In this document: positions 36,298 to 45,266 of the stretch, in pieces | Layout: each line of letters begins with the position of its first letter | Numbering within the stretch: the stretch's first letter is position 1 | NCBI RefSeq assembly: GCF_001953865.1 | Contig: NZ_MQUQ01000001.1 | Coordinates: 186,001-250,000 of the forward strand | Source: Amycolatopsis coloradensis | GTDB taxonomy: Bacteria > Actinomycetota > Actinomycetes > Mycobacteriales > Pseudonocardiaceae | DNA length: 64,000 nucleotides | Reading direction: 5' to 3' | Notes under the pieces: generated by a model | Told to the model about the DNA's origin: nothing | The model's input: the letters and a program-made list of their open reading frames with translations, nothing else | Databases searched by the model: none | Program-made: the position numbers and the translations under genes

Positions 36298-37032
36298 TCA
36301 GGCCGGACGGCGCGCCAGGATGTGCAGCCTGCTGGAGATGTCCCGCAGCGGCGAGACCGACGCGGCCGCCAGCTCGAACTCCGCCAGGTCCTCTTCCCGC
36401 ACCCCGCCGGGCACGAAGTCCGCCACGACCCCGTCACCCTGCAACGAGACCACTTCGAGCCCCACCGCGGTCAGCTGCGCCTGGAGGGCCTCGGCGTCGA
36501 AGCGCCGCAGCACGGTCTCCCGGCCGCCGCCCAGCACGCCGCTCTGGGCCGCGAGCAGCTCCCGTGCCTCGCCGAGCCGTCCGGCCAGCGCGCGCTGCAG
36601 GATCGCGGCGTGGCGGTTCGCCACCAGCACCGAGACCGCGCCGCCGGGTTTGACCGCGGCGGCCAGCGCGGCGAGCACCGCAGCCGGGTCGTCGACGACT
36701 TCGAGCAGGCCGTGCGCGAGCACGAGGTCGGCCGATCCGGCCGCGACGTGGGCGCCGAGCGCGTCGGAGTCGTCGGCGATCACCGTGATGCTGCCGGAGA
36801 CGCCCTCCTCCTCGGCGCGGCGGCGGAGGGTCGCCAGCGCGTTGGGGTTCGGCTCGACGACGGTCACCAGGCAGCCCGCGGATGCCAGCGGCACCGCCCA
36901 GCCGCCGCTCCCGCCGCCGACGTCGACGACGTCCGGCTGTTGTGCGCCTCGCGCCCGGGCGGCCCGGAGTTCTGCTTCGAGAACCCGGCGGACCGCCCCC
37001 GAGCCCCGCGTGGCCACGGTGTCCGTCTTCAT
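36298..37032 (-). CDS. SAM-dependent methyltransferase (class I)
   Basis: A 244-residue methyltransferase with VVDVGGGSGGWAVPLA as SAM-binding loop (motif I), VVEPNPNALATL, and [29 protein letters not shown] (shortened) as motifs II-III. The overall layout resembles CmoA/SmtA-like tRNA or metabolite methylases; the substrate cannot be told. ATG 37032 follows TACCCT by 8 nt, divergent from the ParA-like gene with 109 bp between. Confidence 0.75.
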   Translation of the reverse strand: MKTDTVATRGSGAVRRVLEAELRAARARGAQQPDVVDVGGGSGGWAVPLASAGCLVTVVEPNPNALATLRRRAEEEGVSGSITVIADDSDALGAHVAAGSADLVLAHGLLEVVDDPAAVLAALAAAVKPGGAVSVLVANRHAAILQRALAGRLGEARELLAAQSGVLGGGRETVLRRFDAEALQAQLTAVGLEVVSLQGDGVVADFVPGGVREEDLAEFELAAASVSPLRDISSRLHILARRPA

Positions 37033-37141
37033 AAACGCACAGGGTAATGCCCGCCCTCGAGCGCCCTGCGGGTGTAGTCCGATGCGGTGTTCGACACCTT
37101 GCCAAGGAGCCACCCCGCCGACTGCCCGTAGGCTGTATCGA

Positions 37142-38017
37142 GTGCACACGGTCGCTGTTCTCAGCCTGAAGGGTGGCGTCGGTAAAACGACGGTCGCCCT
37201 CGGTGTCGCGTCCGCCGCCCTGCGCAGGGGCGCCCGGACCCTCGTGGCCGACCTCGACCCGCAAGGCAACGCCACCACCTCGCTGGACCCGCCTCTCACC
37301 GAGCGCACGCTGGCCGACGTCCTGGAGACGCCGGTGCGGTCGGTACTCGAACGCGCGATCGCGCCCAGTGTGTGGAGCGACCAGATCGACGTCCTCGTCG
37401 GCGCCGAAGAGCTGGAGATGCTCAACGAGCCCGACGCCGACAACCGCCGCCTGGAGAACCTCTCCCGCGCGCTCGACGAACTGCACACCAACCCGCTGCG
37501 CGAAGAACCCTACGAACTGGTGATCCTCGACTGCCCCCCGTCGCTGGGCAGGCTGACCCGTTCGGCGCTGGTGGCCGCGGACAGCGCCCTGATCGTCACC
37601 GAGCCGACGATGTACGCCGTCTCCGGCGCCCGCCGCGCGCTCGAGGCGATCGAGAAGATCCGCGAGGAGCAGAACCCGGGGCTGCGCCCGATCGGCGTCG
37701 TGGTCAACAAGCTCCGTGTGCGCTCCTACGAGCACCAGTTCCGCGTCGCCGAACTGCGGGAGAACTTCGGCCCGCTGGTGATGCCGACGGCGATCCCGGA
37801 CAGGCTCGCGGTGCAGCAGGCGCAGGGCGCGTGCAGCCCGATCCACGAATGGCACTCCCCCGGCGCGCAGGAGATCGCGCTCACCTTCAACATGGTGCTG
37901 GCGAAGGTCCTCCGTTCGAGCCGGGCCGGACGGCATCGCGTCCGCGGTGACGAAGACGTTCCAGAGCCCGAGACGACCGAAGCTCCCGCCAAGCTGAGCG
38001 ACACCGGCACGGGTTAG
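37142..38017 (+). CDS. ParA/Soj-family ATPase without a ParB neighbour
   Basis: A 291-residue P-loop ATPase. Deviant Walker A LKGGVGKTTVALGVA begins at residue 8, followed by ADLDPQGNAT and LVILDCPPSLG (Walker B). Such ATPases position chromosomes, plasmids or protein complexes by nucleotide-driven dimerisation on DNA. No parB lies in the window, so it is an orphan. GTG 37142 follows TAGGCT by 7 nt. The acidic tail (GDEDVPEPETTEAP) is not part of the fold. Confidence 0.8.
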   Translation: MHTVAVLSLKGGVGKTTVALGVASAALRRGARTLVADLDPQGNATTSLDPPLTERTLADVLETPVRSVLERAIAPSVWSDQIDVLVGAEELEMLNEPDADNRRLENLSRALDELHTNPLREEPYELVILDCPPSLGRLTRSALVAADSALIVTEPTMYAVSGARRALEAIEKIREEQNPGLRPIGVVVNKLRVRSYEHQFRVAELRENFGPLVMPTAIPDRLAVQQAQGACSPIHEWHSPGAQEIALTFNMVLAKVLRSSRAGRHRVRGDEDVPEPETTEAPAKLSDTGTG

Positions 38018-38022
38018 CGCCG

Positions 38023-38826
38023 ATGCCCGAAGGCGACACTGTCTTCCTCACCGGCAAGGTCCTCGACAAGGCGCTGGCCGGGAAGACGCTCGTGCGCGGC
38101 GAGTTCAGGGTGCCGCGGCTGGCCATGGCGGATCTCGCCGGGCGGGACGTGCTCGGCGTCGGCACGGTCGGCAAACATCTGCTGACGCGCTTCTCGGGCG
38201 ACCTCACCCTGCACAGTCACCTCCGGATGGACGGCAAGTGGGCGGTCTATCCGGCGGGCGGGCGCTGGAGCCGTCCGGCCCACCACGCGCGCGTCATCCT
38301 GGCGGCCGAAGGTGTGCAGGCGGTCGGCTTCCGGGTGCACGATCTCGAACTCGTGCCCACGGACGAAGAGCACCGCCTGGTCGGGCATCTCGGCCCGGAC
38401 CTGCTCGATCCACAGTGGACGGACGAGCTCGCGGAACGGGCGGCGGCCGCGCTGGCCGCGGACCCGGATCGCGAACTGGGCGACGCCCTGCTGGACCAGC
38501 GGATCATGGCCGGGATCGGGAACATGTACAAGGTCGAGATGTGCTTCCTGCTCGGCGTCACGCCGTGGACGCCGGTGTCCGCGGTCGACCCGGCGAAGGC
38601 CGTCGCGCTCGGCCGCAAACTGTTGAAGGCCAACGCCTGGCGCACCTCGCAGACCACCACCGGGGATCTGCGCCGCGGCCGCGAGCACTGGGCCTACGAA
38701 CGGACGAAACAGGGCTGTTTCCGCTGCGGCGGACGGCTCCGGGTCGCCCCGCAGGGCGCGGGGTATCAGGCGAGGCCGACCTGGTACTGCCCCCGATGCC
38801 AGACCGGACCCGCCCCGGGCCGCTAA
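38023..38826 (+). CDS. nei: Fpg/Nei-family DNA glycosylase
   Basis: A 267-residue bifunctional base-excision repair enzyme. The mature N-terminus PEGDTVF carries the catalytic Pro2-Glu3. LHSHLRMDGKW, LLDQRIMAGIGNMYKVEMCFLLG (helix-two-turn-helix, shortened) and the C-terminal zinc finger CFRCGG ... WYCPRCQ are intact. PEGD rather than PELPE places it with endonuclease VIII-type (Nei) enzymes that remove oxidised pyrimidines. It follows the ParA-like gene by 5 bp. Confidence 0.9.
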   Translation: MPEGDTVFLTGKVLDKALAGKTLVRGEFRVPRLAMADLAGRDVLGVGTVGKHLLTRFSGDLTLHSHLRMDGKWAVYPAGGRWSRPAHHARVILAAEGVQAVGFRVHDLELVPTDEEHRLVGHLGPDLLDPQWTDELAERAAAALAADPDRELGDALLDQRIMAGIGNMYKVEMCFLLGVTPWTPVSAVDPAKAVALGRKLLKANAWRTSQTTTGDLRRGREHWAYERTKQGCFRCGGRLRVAPQGAGYQARPTWYCPRCQTGPAPGR

Positions 38827-38835
38827 GCTGGCCAT

Positions 38836-38898
38836 GTGACGCTGTTCAAGCTCCCGCTCTACGGGACGGACACCGAACGCGGCGACCTCGCTCCCTGA
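38836..38898 (+). CDS. 20-codon leaderless ORF upstream of the deaminase gene
   Basis: GTG 38836 follows TAAGCT (38824-38829) by 6 nt and encodes VTLFKLPLYGTDTERGDLAP, ending TGA 38896-38898, 53 nt before the add start. The last codons contain GCTCCCTG (38890-38897), which is complementary to the add ribosome binding region CAGGGAGC (38938-38945). A second GCTCCCT at 38906-38912 could pair with the same site. It may be a leader peptide controlling add. No known leader peptide was recognised. Confidence 0.4.
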   Translation: MTLFKLPLYGTDTERGDLAP

Positions 38899-38951
38899 GC
38901 CGCCCGCTCCCTTCGCACGTCACCCTCCACCTCTTTCCAGGGAGCTTTGTC

Positions 38952-40001
38952 ATGCCCGGATTCCTCACGGGCGAGGCGCTGCGCGCGTTCGTGCACGCCC
39001 TGCCCAAGGTCGAACTCCACGTCCACCTCGTCGGTTCGGCGAGCCTGCCCACGGTGCTGGAACTGGCCAGGCGGCGCCCCTCGGCGGGGGTGCCGACCGA
39101 GGCCGAAGCACTCGCCGGCTTCTTCACCTTCCGCGATTTCCCGCATTTCCTCCGCACCTACCTGGCGGTGACGTCGCTGGTGCGCGACGCCCGCGACGTC
39201 CACACCCTCGTCACCGGGCTGGCGGCCGATCTGGCCGCGCAGAACGCCCGGTACGCCGAAGTGACCGTGACCCCGTACAACCACGTCCTCGACGGGATGT
39301 CCCCGGACGATCTCCTCAGCGGTCTCGCCACCGGGCGAGCCGCGGCACGGGCGGAGCACGGAGTGGAACTGGCCTGGTGCTTCGACATTCCCGGCGAGAA
39401 GGGGGTCGTCGCCGGGCGCGAGACGGTCGTGTTCGCGCTCCGCGAACGCCCCGAAGGCCTGGTGTCCTTCGGGCTCGGCGGACCCGAGGTCGGCGTCGGC
39501 CGCGCGCAGTTCGCGCCGTTCTTCACCACGGCACGGGAGGCGGGGCTGCACAGCGTCCCGCACGCGGGCGAGACGACCGGTCCGGCCACCGTCTGGTCGG
39601 CGGTGCACGACCTCGGCGCCGAGCGGATCGGCCACGGCGTCGGCGCGTACACCGATCCGGCACTCCTGGAACACCTTGCCACCCAAGGGATTCCGCTGGA
39701 GGTTTGCCCGACGTCGAATGTCCGAACAGGACAGTTTCCGTCGATCGAAGCGCATCCTGTGCGGCGGCTGCTCGACCACGGTGTGCTGGTCACGCTCAAC
39801 ACCGACGACCCGCCGATGTTCGGTGCCACGCTCGACGGCGAGTACCTGGCCGTCGCCGAAACACTGGGTCTGACCACGACCGAAATCGCCCGGTTCGCAC
39901 GGAACGCCGTGAACGCGTCGTTCCTCGCTCCGGCGGCCAAAACCGTCCTGCTGACGGAGATCGAAGAAATCTTGTTGCAGGACCCTGAAGTCCTCGCATA
40001 G
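38952..40001 (+). CDS. add: Adenosine deaminase
   Basis: A 349-residue zinc hydrolase that deaminates adenosine to inosine in purine salvage. Metal and catalytic motifs are ELHVHLVGSASLPTVLELA (HxH), VPHAGETTGPATVW (catalytic Glu), ERIGHGVG (His) and LNTDDPPMFG (Asp). Length is normal. ATG 38952 has GGGAG 7 nt upstream. Family members can instead act on adenine or 6-aminodeoxyfutalosine, so the exact substrate is inferred. Confidence 0.85.
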   Translation: MPGFLTGEALRAFVHALPKVELHVHLVGSASLPTVLELARRRPSAGVPTEAEALAGFFTFRDFPHFLRTYLAVTSLVRDARDVHTLVTGLAADLAAQNARYAEVTVTPYNHVLDGMSPDDLLSGLATGRAAARAEHGVELAWCFDIPGEKGVVAGRETVVFALRERPEGLVSFGLGGPEVGVGRAQFAPFFTTAREAGLHSVPHAGETTGPATVWSAVHDLGAERIGHGVGAYTDPALLEHLATQGIPLEVCPTSNVRTGQFPSIEAHPVRRLLDHGVLVTLNTDDPPMFGATLDGEYLAVAETLGLTTTEIARFARNAVNASFLAPAAKTVLLTEIEEILLQDPEVLA

Positions 40002-40002
40002 C

Positions 40003-40074
40003 GTGGCGGTACACGAGAGAGGAGGTGGTCCAAAGTTGTATTCCAACAGGACTCGTGAGGTGACTGTCCGCTAG
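40003..40074 (+). CDS. Candidate short peptide with KLYSNRTREVTVR ending
   Basis: GTG 40003 opens a 23-codon frame whose C-terminal half reads RGGGPKLYSNRTREVTVR before TAG 40072-40074. A strong AGGAGG (40020-40025) lies inside it, 10 nt before an in-frame TTG (40036), so the real product could be a 13-residue peptide. The surrounding DNA is highly structured. I have an impression of similar sequence in other actinomycetes but cannot verify it. Confidence 0.3.
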   Translation: MAVHERGGGPKLYSNRTREVTVR

Positions 40075-40300
40075 CGGACGGCACGCGTAGGACTTTTGAG
40101 CAGCGATACAACGCAAGTTGGAGCCACCTTCGGCTCGTCGTCTCTGCTTCGCGTGGTGCCTGATAGCGAATACCAGGCAGTCACCGGGCCCCCGAGGTTC
40201 CCGAGCACCGGTCCGGCTCGGGCCCGGCCGCCGATTCCGGCGTCCGGGAGCCACCTCGGGGTTCCCCTATTTCCGGGGTTATCGCCCTTTTGCGCGGCTT
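40021..40300 (+). ncRNA. Structured intergenic region, possible regulatory RNA
   Basis: AGGTGG-TCCAA-GTTGTAT (40023-40041) can pair with ATACAAC-TTGG-CCACCT (40106-40129). The perfect palindrome GTCCGCTAGCGGAC (40066-40079) lies between these arms. A GGTGCCTG/CAGGC-CACC hairpin follows (about 40154-40183). A CCCCGAGGT ... ACCTCGGGG pair (about 40190-40266) encloses a GC-rich stem. The stretch lies between add and the GNAT gene; no family was recognised. Confidence 0.4.
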
Positions 40301-40379
40301 CGGGGGACCGCCGACCGCCCTGGAGAACCGTCCGCCGCCGGCCCGCCCCGGAACTCCGAAGACTGGATAGCCTGACGCC

Positions 40380-40943
40380 ATGTTGAGGCCCGATTTCCCG
40401 ATCACCACGCCGCGACTCACCCTCCGCGCTTTCCGCCAGGACGATCTCGACGAACTCAACTCCTTCCAGTCCCGCGCCGACGTCGCCCGCTACCTCTACT
40501 GGGGCCCGCGCAGCCGCGCCGAATCCGCCGCCGCGCTCGCGAAACGAGTGCACAGCAGCACCCTGTCCCAGGAAGGCCAGTTCCTGGCCGTGGCCGTCGA
40601 GCTGACCGAGACCGGGCAGCTGATCGGCGACCTGAACCTCGAGTACATCAGCAGTGAGCACCGCCAGGGCGAGATCGGTTTCGTGTTCCATCCCGATCAC
40701 CACGGCAAGGGGTTCGCCGCCGAAGCCGCCGTCGAACTGCTCCGGCTCGGCTTCGAAGACCTCGGCCTGCACCGGATCATCGGCCGCTGTGACGGCCGCA
40801 ACACCGCGTCGGCCACGCTGATGGAACGCCTCGGAATGCGCAAGGAAGCGCACTTGCGCGAGAACGAGGTCGTCAAGGGCGACTGGACCGACGAACTCGT
40901 CTTCGCGATGCTGGAGGGCGAATGGAAGGCGCGCCACGCGTGA
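40380..40943 (+). CDS. GNAT-family N-acetyltransferase (RimJ/RimL-like)
   Basis: A 187-residue acetyltransferase. It starts with the type's PDFPITTPRLTLRAFRQDDLDEL and has GEIGFVFHPDHHGKGFAAEA (acetyl-CoA loop) and HRIIGRCDGRNTASATLMERLGMRKEAH in parts. RimJ/RimL-like enzymes acetylate protein N-termini or small molecules; the substrate here is unknown. ATG 40380 follows TAGCCT (40368-40373) by 6 nt, so the transcript is probably leaderless and separate from the structured region upstream. Confidence 0.82.
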   Translation: MLRPDFPITTPRLTLRAFRQDDLDELNSFQSRADVARYLYWGPRSRAESAAALAKRVHSSTLSQEGQFLAVAVELTETGQLIGDLNLEYISSEHRQGEIGFVFHPDHHGKGFAAEAAVELLRLGFEDLGLHRIIGRCDGRNTASATLMERLGMRKEAHLRENEVVKGDWTDELVFAMLEGEWKARHA

Positions 40944-40973
40944 CCCAAGGAAGATCGACGTGTTCTCCCTCTG

Positions 40974-41015
40974 ATCACGGGTGATGTCCGTTCAATCACG
41001 GGTGATGTCCGTCTC
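40974..41015. repeat. 21-bp-period tandem repeat, two copies
   Basis: ATCACGGGTGATGTCCGT starts at 40974 and 40995 (21-bp period), with a decayed third copy. The unit is related to those at 8583-8640 and 51694-51729 (CACG-GTG ... GTCC). It lies between the GNAT gene and pyrD. Confidence 0.7.
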
Positions 41016-41091
41016 GGCACGGGCGAGCGTCGCTACCGGCGTTAGGCGAGCACGGTCGAGCCACACGGCGGCCACCAGGCATGATGGGCGC

Positions 41092-42141
41092 GTGCTCTTC
41101 GACAAGATCGTCCGCCCCGCTCTCTACCGGGTTTCCGGCAGCGACCCCGAAACCGTGCACGAACGCACCATCGGCACGCTCGCCAGGCTGAGCCGGGTCT
41201 CCCCCGCGCTCGGCGCGCTCGGCCGCGTCTACCGGACGGACGATCCGGTCACCTTTCTCGGGCTCCGCTTCCCGAACCGGGTCGGCCTCGCCGCCGGGAT
41301 GGACAAGAACGGCCGGGCACTGCATGCCTGGCCGGCGCTCGGTTTCGGCTTCGTCGAGGTCGGCACGGTGACCCGGCATCCGCAGCCGGGCAACGACAAG
41401 CCGCGGCTGTTCACCCTCGCCGAGACCGACGCGGTGATCAACCGGATGGGCTTCAACAACGAAGGCGCCGAAGCACTCGCCGCCCGGCTCGCCGCGGGCG
41501 GGAAACCGGGCGTGCCGCTCGGTGTCAGCATCGGCAAGTCCAAGGTGACCCCGCTCGACGAGGCCGTCGAGGACTACCGGTTTTCACTGCGGGCGCTGTA
41601 CCCGTACGCCGACTACTTCGCGATCAACGTCAGTTCGCCGAACACGCCGGGATTGCGGGCGTTGCAGGACAAGTCCGCGCTGGCCGAACTGCTCGGCGAG
41701 CTCCGCAAGACCTCCATCGAACTCGCGGGCGACGCCGTGCCGACGCCGGTGCTGGTGAAGGTCGCCCCCGACCTCACCGACGAAGCCCTCGCGGAACTGC
41801 TGGAGGTCTGCCTCGAACACGGTGTCGCCGGGCTGATCGCGACCAACACGACGCTGTCCCGCGAAGGGATCGCACCCACCGAAGCCGCCATCGGCGGGCA
41901 GGCTGGCGGGCTCTCCGGCCGTCCGCTCACCGCCCGCTCGGCCGAGGTGGTGCGGTTCGTGCACGACGAGACCGGCGGCAAGCTGCCGATCATCGGTGTC
42001 GGCGGGATCTTCGACGACGGCGCCGCCGCCCGGATGCTCGACGCCGGCGCCGGTCTCGTCCAGCTCTACTCCGGTTTCGCCCTGCACGGTCCCGGCCTGG
42101 TCAAGCGGGTCGCCCGAGGTCTCGCGGCCCGGCCGTACTGA
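41092..42141 (+). CDS. pyrD: Dihydroorotate dehydrogenase (quinone), class 2
   Basis: A 349-residue FMN enzyme of pyrimidine synthesis, oxidising dihydroorotate with membrane quinones. It shows [22 protein letters not shown] in parts, [47 protein letters not shown], and [20 protein letters not shown]. The class 2 form has the N-terminal helical extension and a Ser as catalytic base (NVSSPNT). GTG 41092 gives the right N-terminus, [18 protein letters not shown] lies 6 nt upstream. The 3' end overlaps the convergent amidase by 41 bp. Confidence 0.95.
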   Translation: MLFDKIVRPALYRVSGSDPETVHERTIGTLARLSRVSPALGALGRVYRTDDPVTFLGLRFPNRVGLAAGMDKNGRALHAWPALGFGFVEVGTVTRHPQPGNDKPRLFTLAETDAVINRMGFNNEGAEALAARLAAGGKPGVPLGVSIGKSKVTPLDEAVEDYRFSLRALYPYADYFAINVSSPNTPGLRALQDKSALAELLGELRKTSIELAGDAVPTPVLVKVAPDLTDEALAELLEVCLEHGVAGLIATNTTLSREGIAPTEAAIGGQAGGLSGRPLTARSAEVVRFVHDETGGKLPIIGVGGIFDDGAAARMLDAGAGLVQLYSGFALHGPGLVKRVARGLAARPY

Positions 42142-43735
42142 CGAACCTGAGGTAGGCACGCCAGCACCGGTACCGCGTCAACTCGGTGGCCGTCGCCGTG
42201 GCCGACTGGTCGCAGAGGACGGCCAGCGGGGTTTCCCCGTCGTCCAGCCGGATCCGGCCGAGCACGAACGGTTCGGGCAGCGTGGCGGCGAACGCGCCGA
42301 GGGCGGCGGGCGACAGGCGCCACCGTTCCCCGGACAGCATCGTGTGTTCGCCCGCGGCACTCACCGGCACCACACCCGGCTGGGGTGGATCGGCAGGCAG
42401 CAACAGCATCCGGTAGCCCTCGCCGGTCCGGACCGGGCCGGTGAACCGCGCGCCCGCGGCGACCAGCCGTCCGTTCAGCGGCTGGCCGCGCAGATGCGCG
42501 CCGAACACCACGAGATCCGCGCCCGGTGCGGGATAAGGGAAATCAGCCTGTTCGTCGGTGAGCACGGCGGCGAGGTCGATGGCGATCTGGTCGTCGAACG
42601 GCCGCACCACCACCGACACCCCGTACGGCCCGAGATCCGACGGGGACGACGGCACCGTGACCGCGGCGAGGTCGAGCAGGTTGACGAACGCCGTGAACCG
42701 CTCCAGCCGGTTCGCGACGCCGTCCGGATCGGACAGCGCCTCGGCGACCTCGGGATGGTCCGCGACGGTCGGGAGGACCAGGGCGTCGTACTCGGACAGT
42801 GTCCGGAGCGCGAGCATCCCGGCCTCGGCGACCCGCTGCCGATCGGCGGTGAAGCCGTCGTCGTGGATCAGCTCGCCGACCGCCAGGAGCGCCGAAACCT
42901 CCACCGTCTCCACGACGGCCCCGGACGCCCGCAGCGCCGAAACCGCGCCGAGGAAAGCGGACCTGGACCGCAAGGAGAGCGCGGTGAGGGTTTCGGCGCC
43001 CGGGATCGCCACCCGCGGCCGATCCCCCGCGGAGAGCCGGACGTCGGGCGGCCAGTCCCGCGCGAACGGGTCGTTCCCGTCAGGGCCGGTCATCAGTCCG
43101 AGCGCGCGCTGGCCCAGGGTGAGGCTGCGCGCGAACAGCGCGATCCCGCCGCAGGGCGCGGCACCGGTCTTGGGCACGAGGCCCAATGTCGGCTTGAGGC
43201 CGACGATCCCGTTGAGCGAGGCGGGCACCCGGCCCGCCCCCGCCGTGTCCGTGCCGACCGCCAGATCGACCAGGCCGAGCGCGACGGCGACGGCCCCGCC
43301 GCTGCTCGCGCTCCCGGAGACCCTGGCGGTGTTCAGGGCGGCGCTCACGGCACCGTACGGGCTGTGGGTGTGCTCGAGGTCGCTGCCGAACCGGTCGCAG
43401 TTGGTCTTGCCGACCACCACCGCTCCGGCGGCGGTCAGCCGGGATACCGCGGGGGCGCCGGCGCAGCAGACGTCCTCCCCCGCCGAAGGAAGACCGGCGA
43501 CGTCCATGACGTCGGCGACCGCCACCAGGGTCCCGGCGAGCGGGAGGTCCGTCCCGGCGCGCACGCGTTCATCGACCGCCTTCGCGTCCACGAGGGCGTC
43601 TTCCAGTGGGCGGAGCATGATCCAGACGTCGGGGCGGTCGACCTCGGTGATCCGGTCGTAGGCCGCGATGACGCGCTGAGAAGAGCTGGGCGGCGGGGTG
43701 GGGATCGGCTCTGGTTCCGGGGGGAGCGTCGTCAC
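42101..43735 (-). CDS. Allophanate-hydrolase-like amidase lacking the nucleophile serine
   Basis: A 544-residue protein: amidase-signature domain (about residues 25-425) plus an AtzF-type C-terminal domain ([21 protein letters not shown] onward). The catalytic Lys ([12 protein letters not shown]) and the cis-Ser stretch ([13 protein letters not shown]) are present. The nucleophile motif, normally GTDTAGSGRVPA, reads [12 protein letters not shown], with codon GCG at 43235-43237 giving Ala167. The enzyme is therefore predicted inactive as an amidase. GTG 43735 has AAGGA upstream. No urea carboxylase gene is nearby. Confidence 0.8.
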   Translation of the reverse strand: MTTLPPEPEPIPTPPPSSSQRVIAAYDRITEVDRPDVWIMLRPLEDALVDAKAVDERVRAGTDLPLAGTLVAVADVMDVAGLPSAGEDVCCAGAPAVSRLTAAGAVVVGKTNCDRFGSDLEHTHSPYGAVSAALNTARVSGSASSGGAVAVALGLVDLAVGTDTAGAGRVPASLNGIVGLKPTLGLVPKTGAAPCGGIALFARSLTLGQRALGLMTGPDGNDPFARDWPPDVRLSAGDRPRVAIPGAETLTALSLRSRSAFLGAVSALRASGAVVETVEVSALLAVGELIHDDGFTADRQRVAEAGMLALRTLSEYDALVLPTVADHPEVAEALSDPDGVANRLERFTAFVNLLDLAAVTVPSSPSDLGPYGVSVVVRPFDDQIAIDLAAVLTDEQADFPYPAPGADLVVFGAHLRGQPLNGRLVAAGARFTGPVRTGEGYRMLLLPADPPQPGVVPVSAAGEHTMLSGERWRLSPAALGAFAATLPEPFVLGRIRLDDGETPLAVLCDQSATATATELTRYRCWRAYLRFVSTAGPRDLGRPA

Positions 43736-44195
43736 TGGGCGTCCTTTCCTCGGTGGGGACGAGAAAGACCACTGCGCGAGATCCACTGTGTCCGGTCCGC
43801 CACCCTGGAACGCCCGCTCACGCGGGCTGGGTTCAGGCCCGAGCTGGGAGGAGCACTGCGTGCATGAGAGAAACGTTAGGCACCGGGGGTGGCCGTCACC
43901 AGCGGTTTCGGGTCACGCGAGCGTTTCGGTACCACACAGTGAGCAAGTCGTTACGCAATGGAGTATTAGCGACGACGAATGGGACGATTGTCCAGGAAAG
44001 CGCCTGCTCAGGTCCACTCTCTCACCGAGACTGCGTCGTCTCCGGGATCGTGAGTGGCGACTCGGGTTAGGCGGTCCGTATACCCAGCGGCCGTGTCGCG
44101 AAAGCCACTTTGGGGACGTCAGACATCGCGAGAGTGGCTTTCGCGGCACCCGGAAGGGAAGGTAGCCGGATCAGCGGCGTGGCCGGACTCGCACC
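43736..44195. other. 460-bp intergenic region with a palindrome
   Basis: The stretch 43860-44060 is visibly less GC-rich than its surroundings and contains no frame with convincing protein character. The palindrome at 44093-44149 lies near the stop of the following minus-strand gene. Confidence 0.5.
44093..44149. repeat. Palindrome downstream of pspM-like gene
   Basis: Arms 44093-44111 (GTGTCGCGAAAGCCACTTT) and 44131-44149 pair at 17 of 19 positions with a 19-nt loop. It could terminate the psp operon or be another dispersed palindrome. Confidence 0.6.
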
Positions 44196-45194
44196 TCAGG
44201 AAAGCTCGCGCAGCGCCATGGCCAGTCCGGCGAGCTTGTCGGTCGCGTCGGAGAGCGATTCCTTGGACGACGTCATGCCGTCCGAACTCGCGGCGACGGT
44301 GTGCCCGGCCGCGGCGACGAGACCGCCGTAGCCGTCGAGGCCGTCGTCGAGCTGCACGCGCAGTTGCTTGACGGCGGCGTCGAGAGCGCCCCGTTCGCGC
44401 TCGGGGGCGGCGTCACGGCCGCGTTCGATGGCCTGGATCCGGCCCGCGAGACCACGCAGGGCCTGTGCCGCCTCGGCGGCGGTGGTCCGCGCATCGGCCA
44501 CGGCGATTTCCGACACCGGCATGGTGCCGAGCGACGTCGGCTGCGAAAGCTGGCGAAGCAGCTCCGTCAGCGAAGCCTCGCTCTCCACAAGGCGCTCCAT
44601 CGGCTCCCGCGCGACGGACCGCGCCGGGGGCAGCGGCGGCGGAGTGACGGGTGCGGCGGGCAGCACGGTGCGCTTGAGCGTCCGCAACCGCAGTCCCGAC
44701 CGGACACCGAAGGTGCCGAACACGATGGTGAACGCGCCACCCGCGATGGCCTGGAGGACGTCGGCCTGTCCCGCCCTCAGCAGGCCGGTGCCCGCGACGA
44801 CGGCGAGCAGTCCACAGAGGATGGTGAGGAGGATCCAGAACGTCATCGCACGGGAAGTGCGGCGTTTCTGTCTCTCCAGTTTGGCGGCGGGCTCGTTCCA
44901 GCGGGCCCATTTGGCCTTCGCCTCGGCGACGACGGGGATCTGCCCCGCGGCCATGGACGTCAGCTGCTGCGACATCTTCGGCATCGGGGGCAGCTTCGGC
45001 ATGACCGGCCGCGGCCGGGACGGCGTGGACGGGGTGGACGGGGTGGATGCCGGCGGCCGGGAACCCTGCTCGGAGGGCGGGATGTAGCGCTGGAGTTTCT
45101 CCTGCGCGCGCTGGGCGTAGTCGGGCAGCTTTTCGATGTGTTTCTCAAGCTTGGCGGTGAACTCCCCGAAGTCCTTGCGCCTGCCCTGACCCAT
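44196..45194 (-). CDS. PspM-like membrane protein of the phage-shock module
   Basis: A 332-residue protein: N-terminal helical cytoplasmic part (GEFTAKLEKHIEKLPDYAQRAQEK, shortened), a Pro/Thr-rich linker, two membrane helices (MTFWILLTILCGLLAVVAGTG and VLQAIAGGAFTIVFGTFGV), and a C-terminal coiled-coil-rich domain. Its position right after pspA matches mycobacterial Rv2743c (PspM), the integral partner that recruits PspA to the membrane. The match is by position and topology; sequence conservation cannot be measured here. Confidence 0.65.
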   Translation of the reverse strand: MGQGRRKDFGEFTAKLEKHIEKLPDYAQRAQEKLQRYIPPSEQGSRPPASTPSTPSTPSRPRPVMPKLPPMPKMSQQLTSMAAGQIPVVAEAKAKWARWNEPAAKLERQKRRTSRAMTFWILLTILCGLLAVVAGTGLLRAGQADVLQAIAGGAFTIVFGTFGVRSGLRLRTLKRTVLPAAPVTPPPLPPARSVAREPMERLVESEASLTELLRQLSQPTSLGTMPVSEIAVADARTTAAEAAQALRGLAGRIQAIERGRDAAPERERGALDAAVKQLRVQLDDGLDGYGGLVAAAGHTVAASSDGMTSSKESLSDATDKLAGLAMALRELS

Positions 45195-45266
45195 TGCCCT
45201 CGCCCCTCTGATCGGTGAGACCGGTCCCGCACCCCGCGGGATGCGGGACCGGCTCTAGGTGGTGTG

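Noticed and set aside
38834..38839. ATG directly followed by TGA before the 20-codon ORF
   Set aside because: A minimal start-stop is possible, but the GTG two bases later fits the leaderless spacing and opens a real frame.
40021..40300. Considered as SRP RNA, tmRNA, RNase P or a known riboswitch
   Set aside because: None of the conserved cores of these RNAs is present.
43698..44165. Plus-strand frame containing QWSISDDEWDDCPGKRLL
   Set aside because: It starts inside the amidase promoter region on the other strand, lacks a ribosome binding site and runs into the 44093 palindrome.
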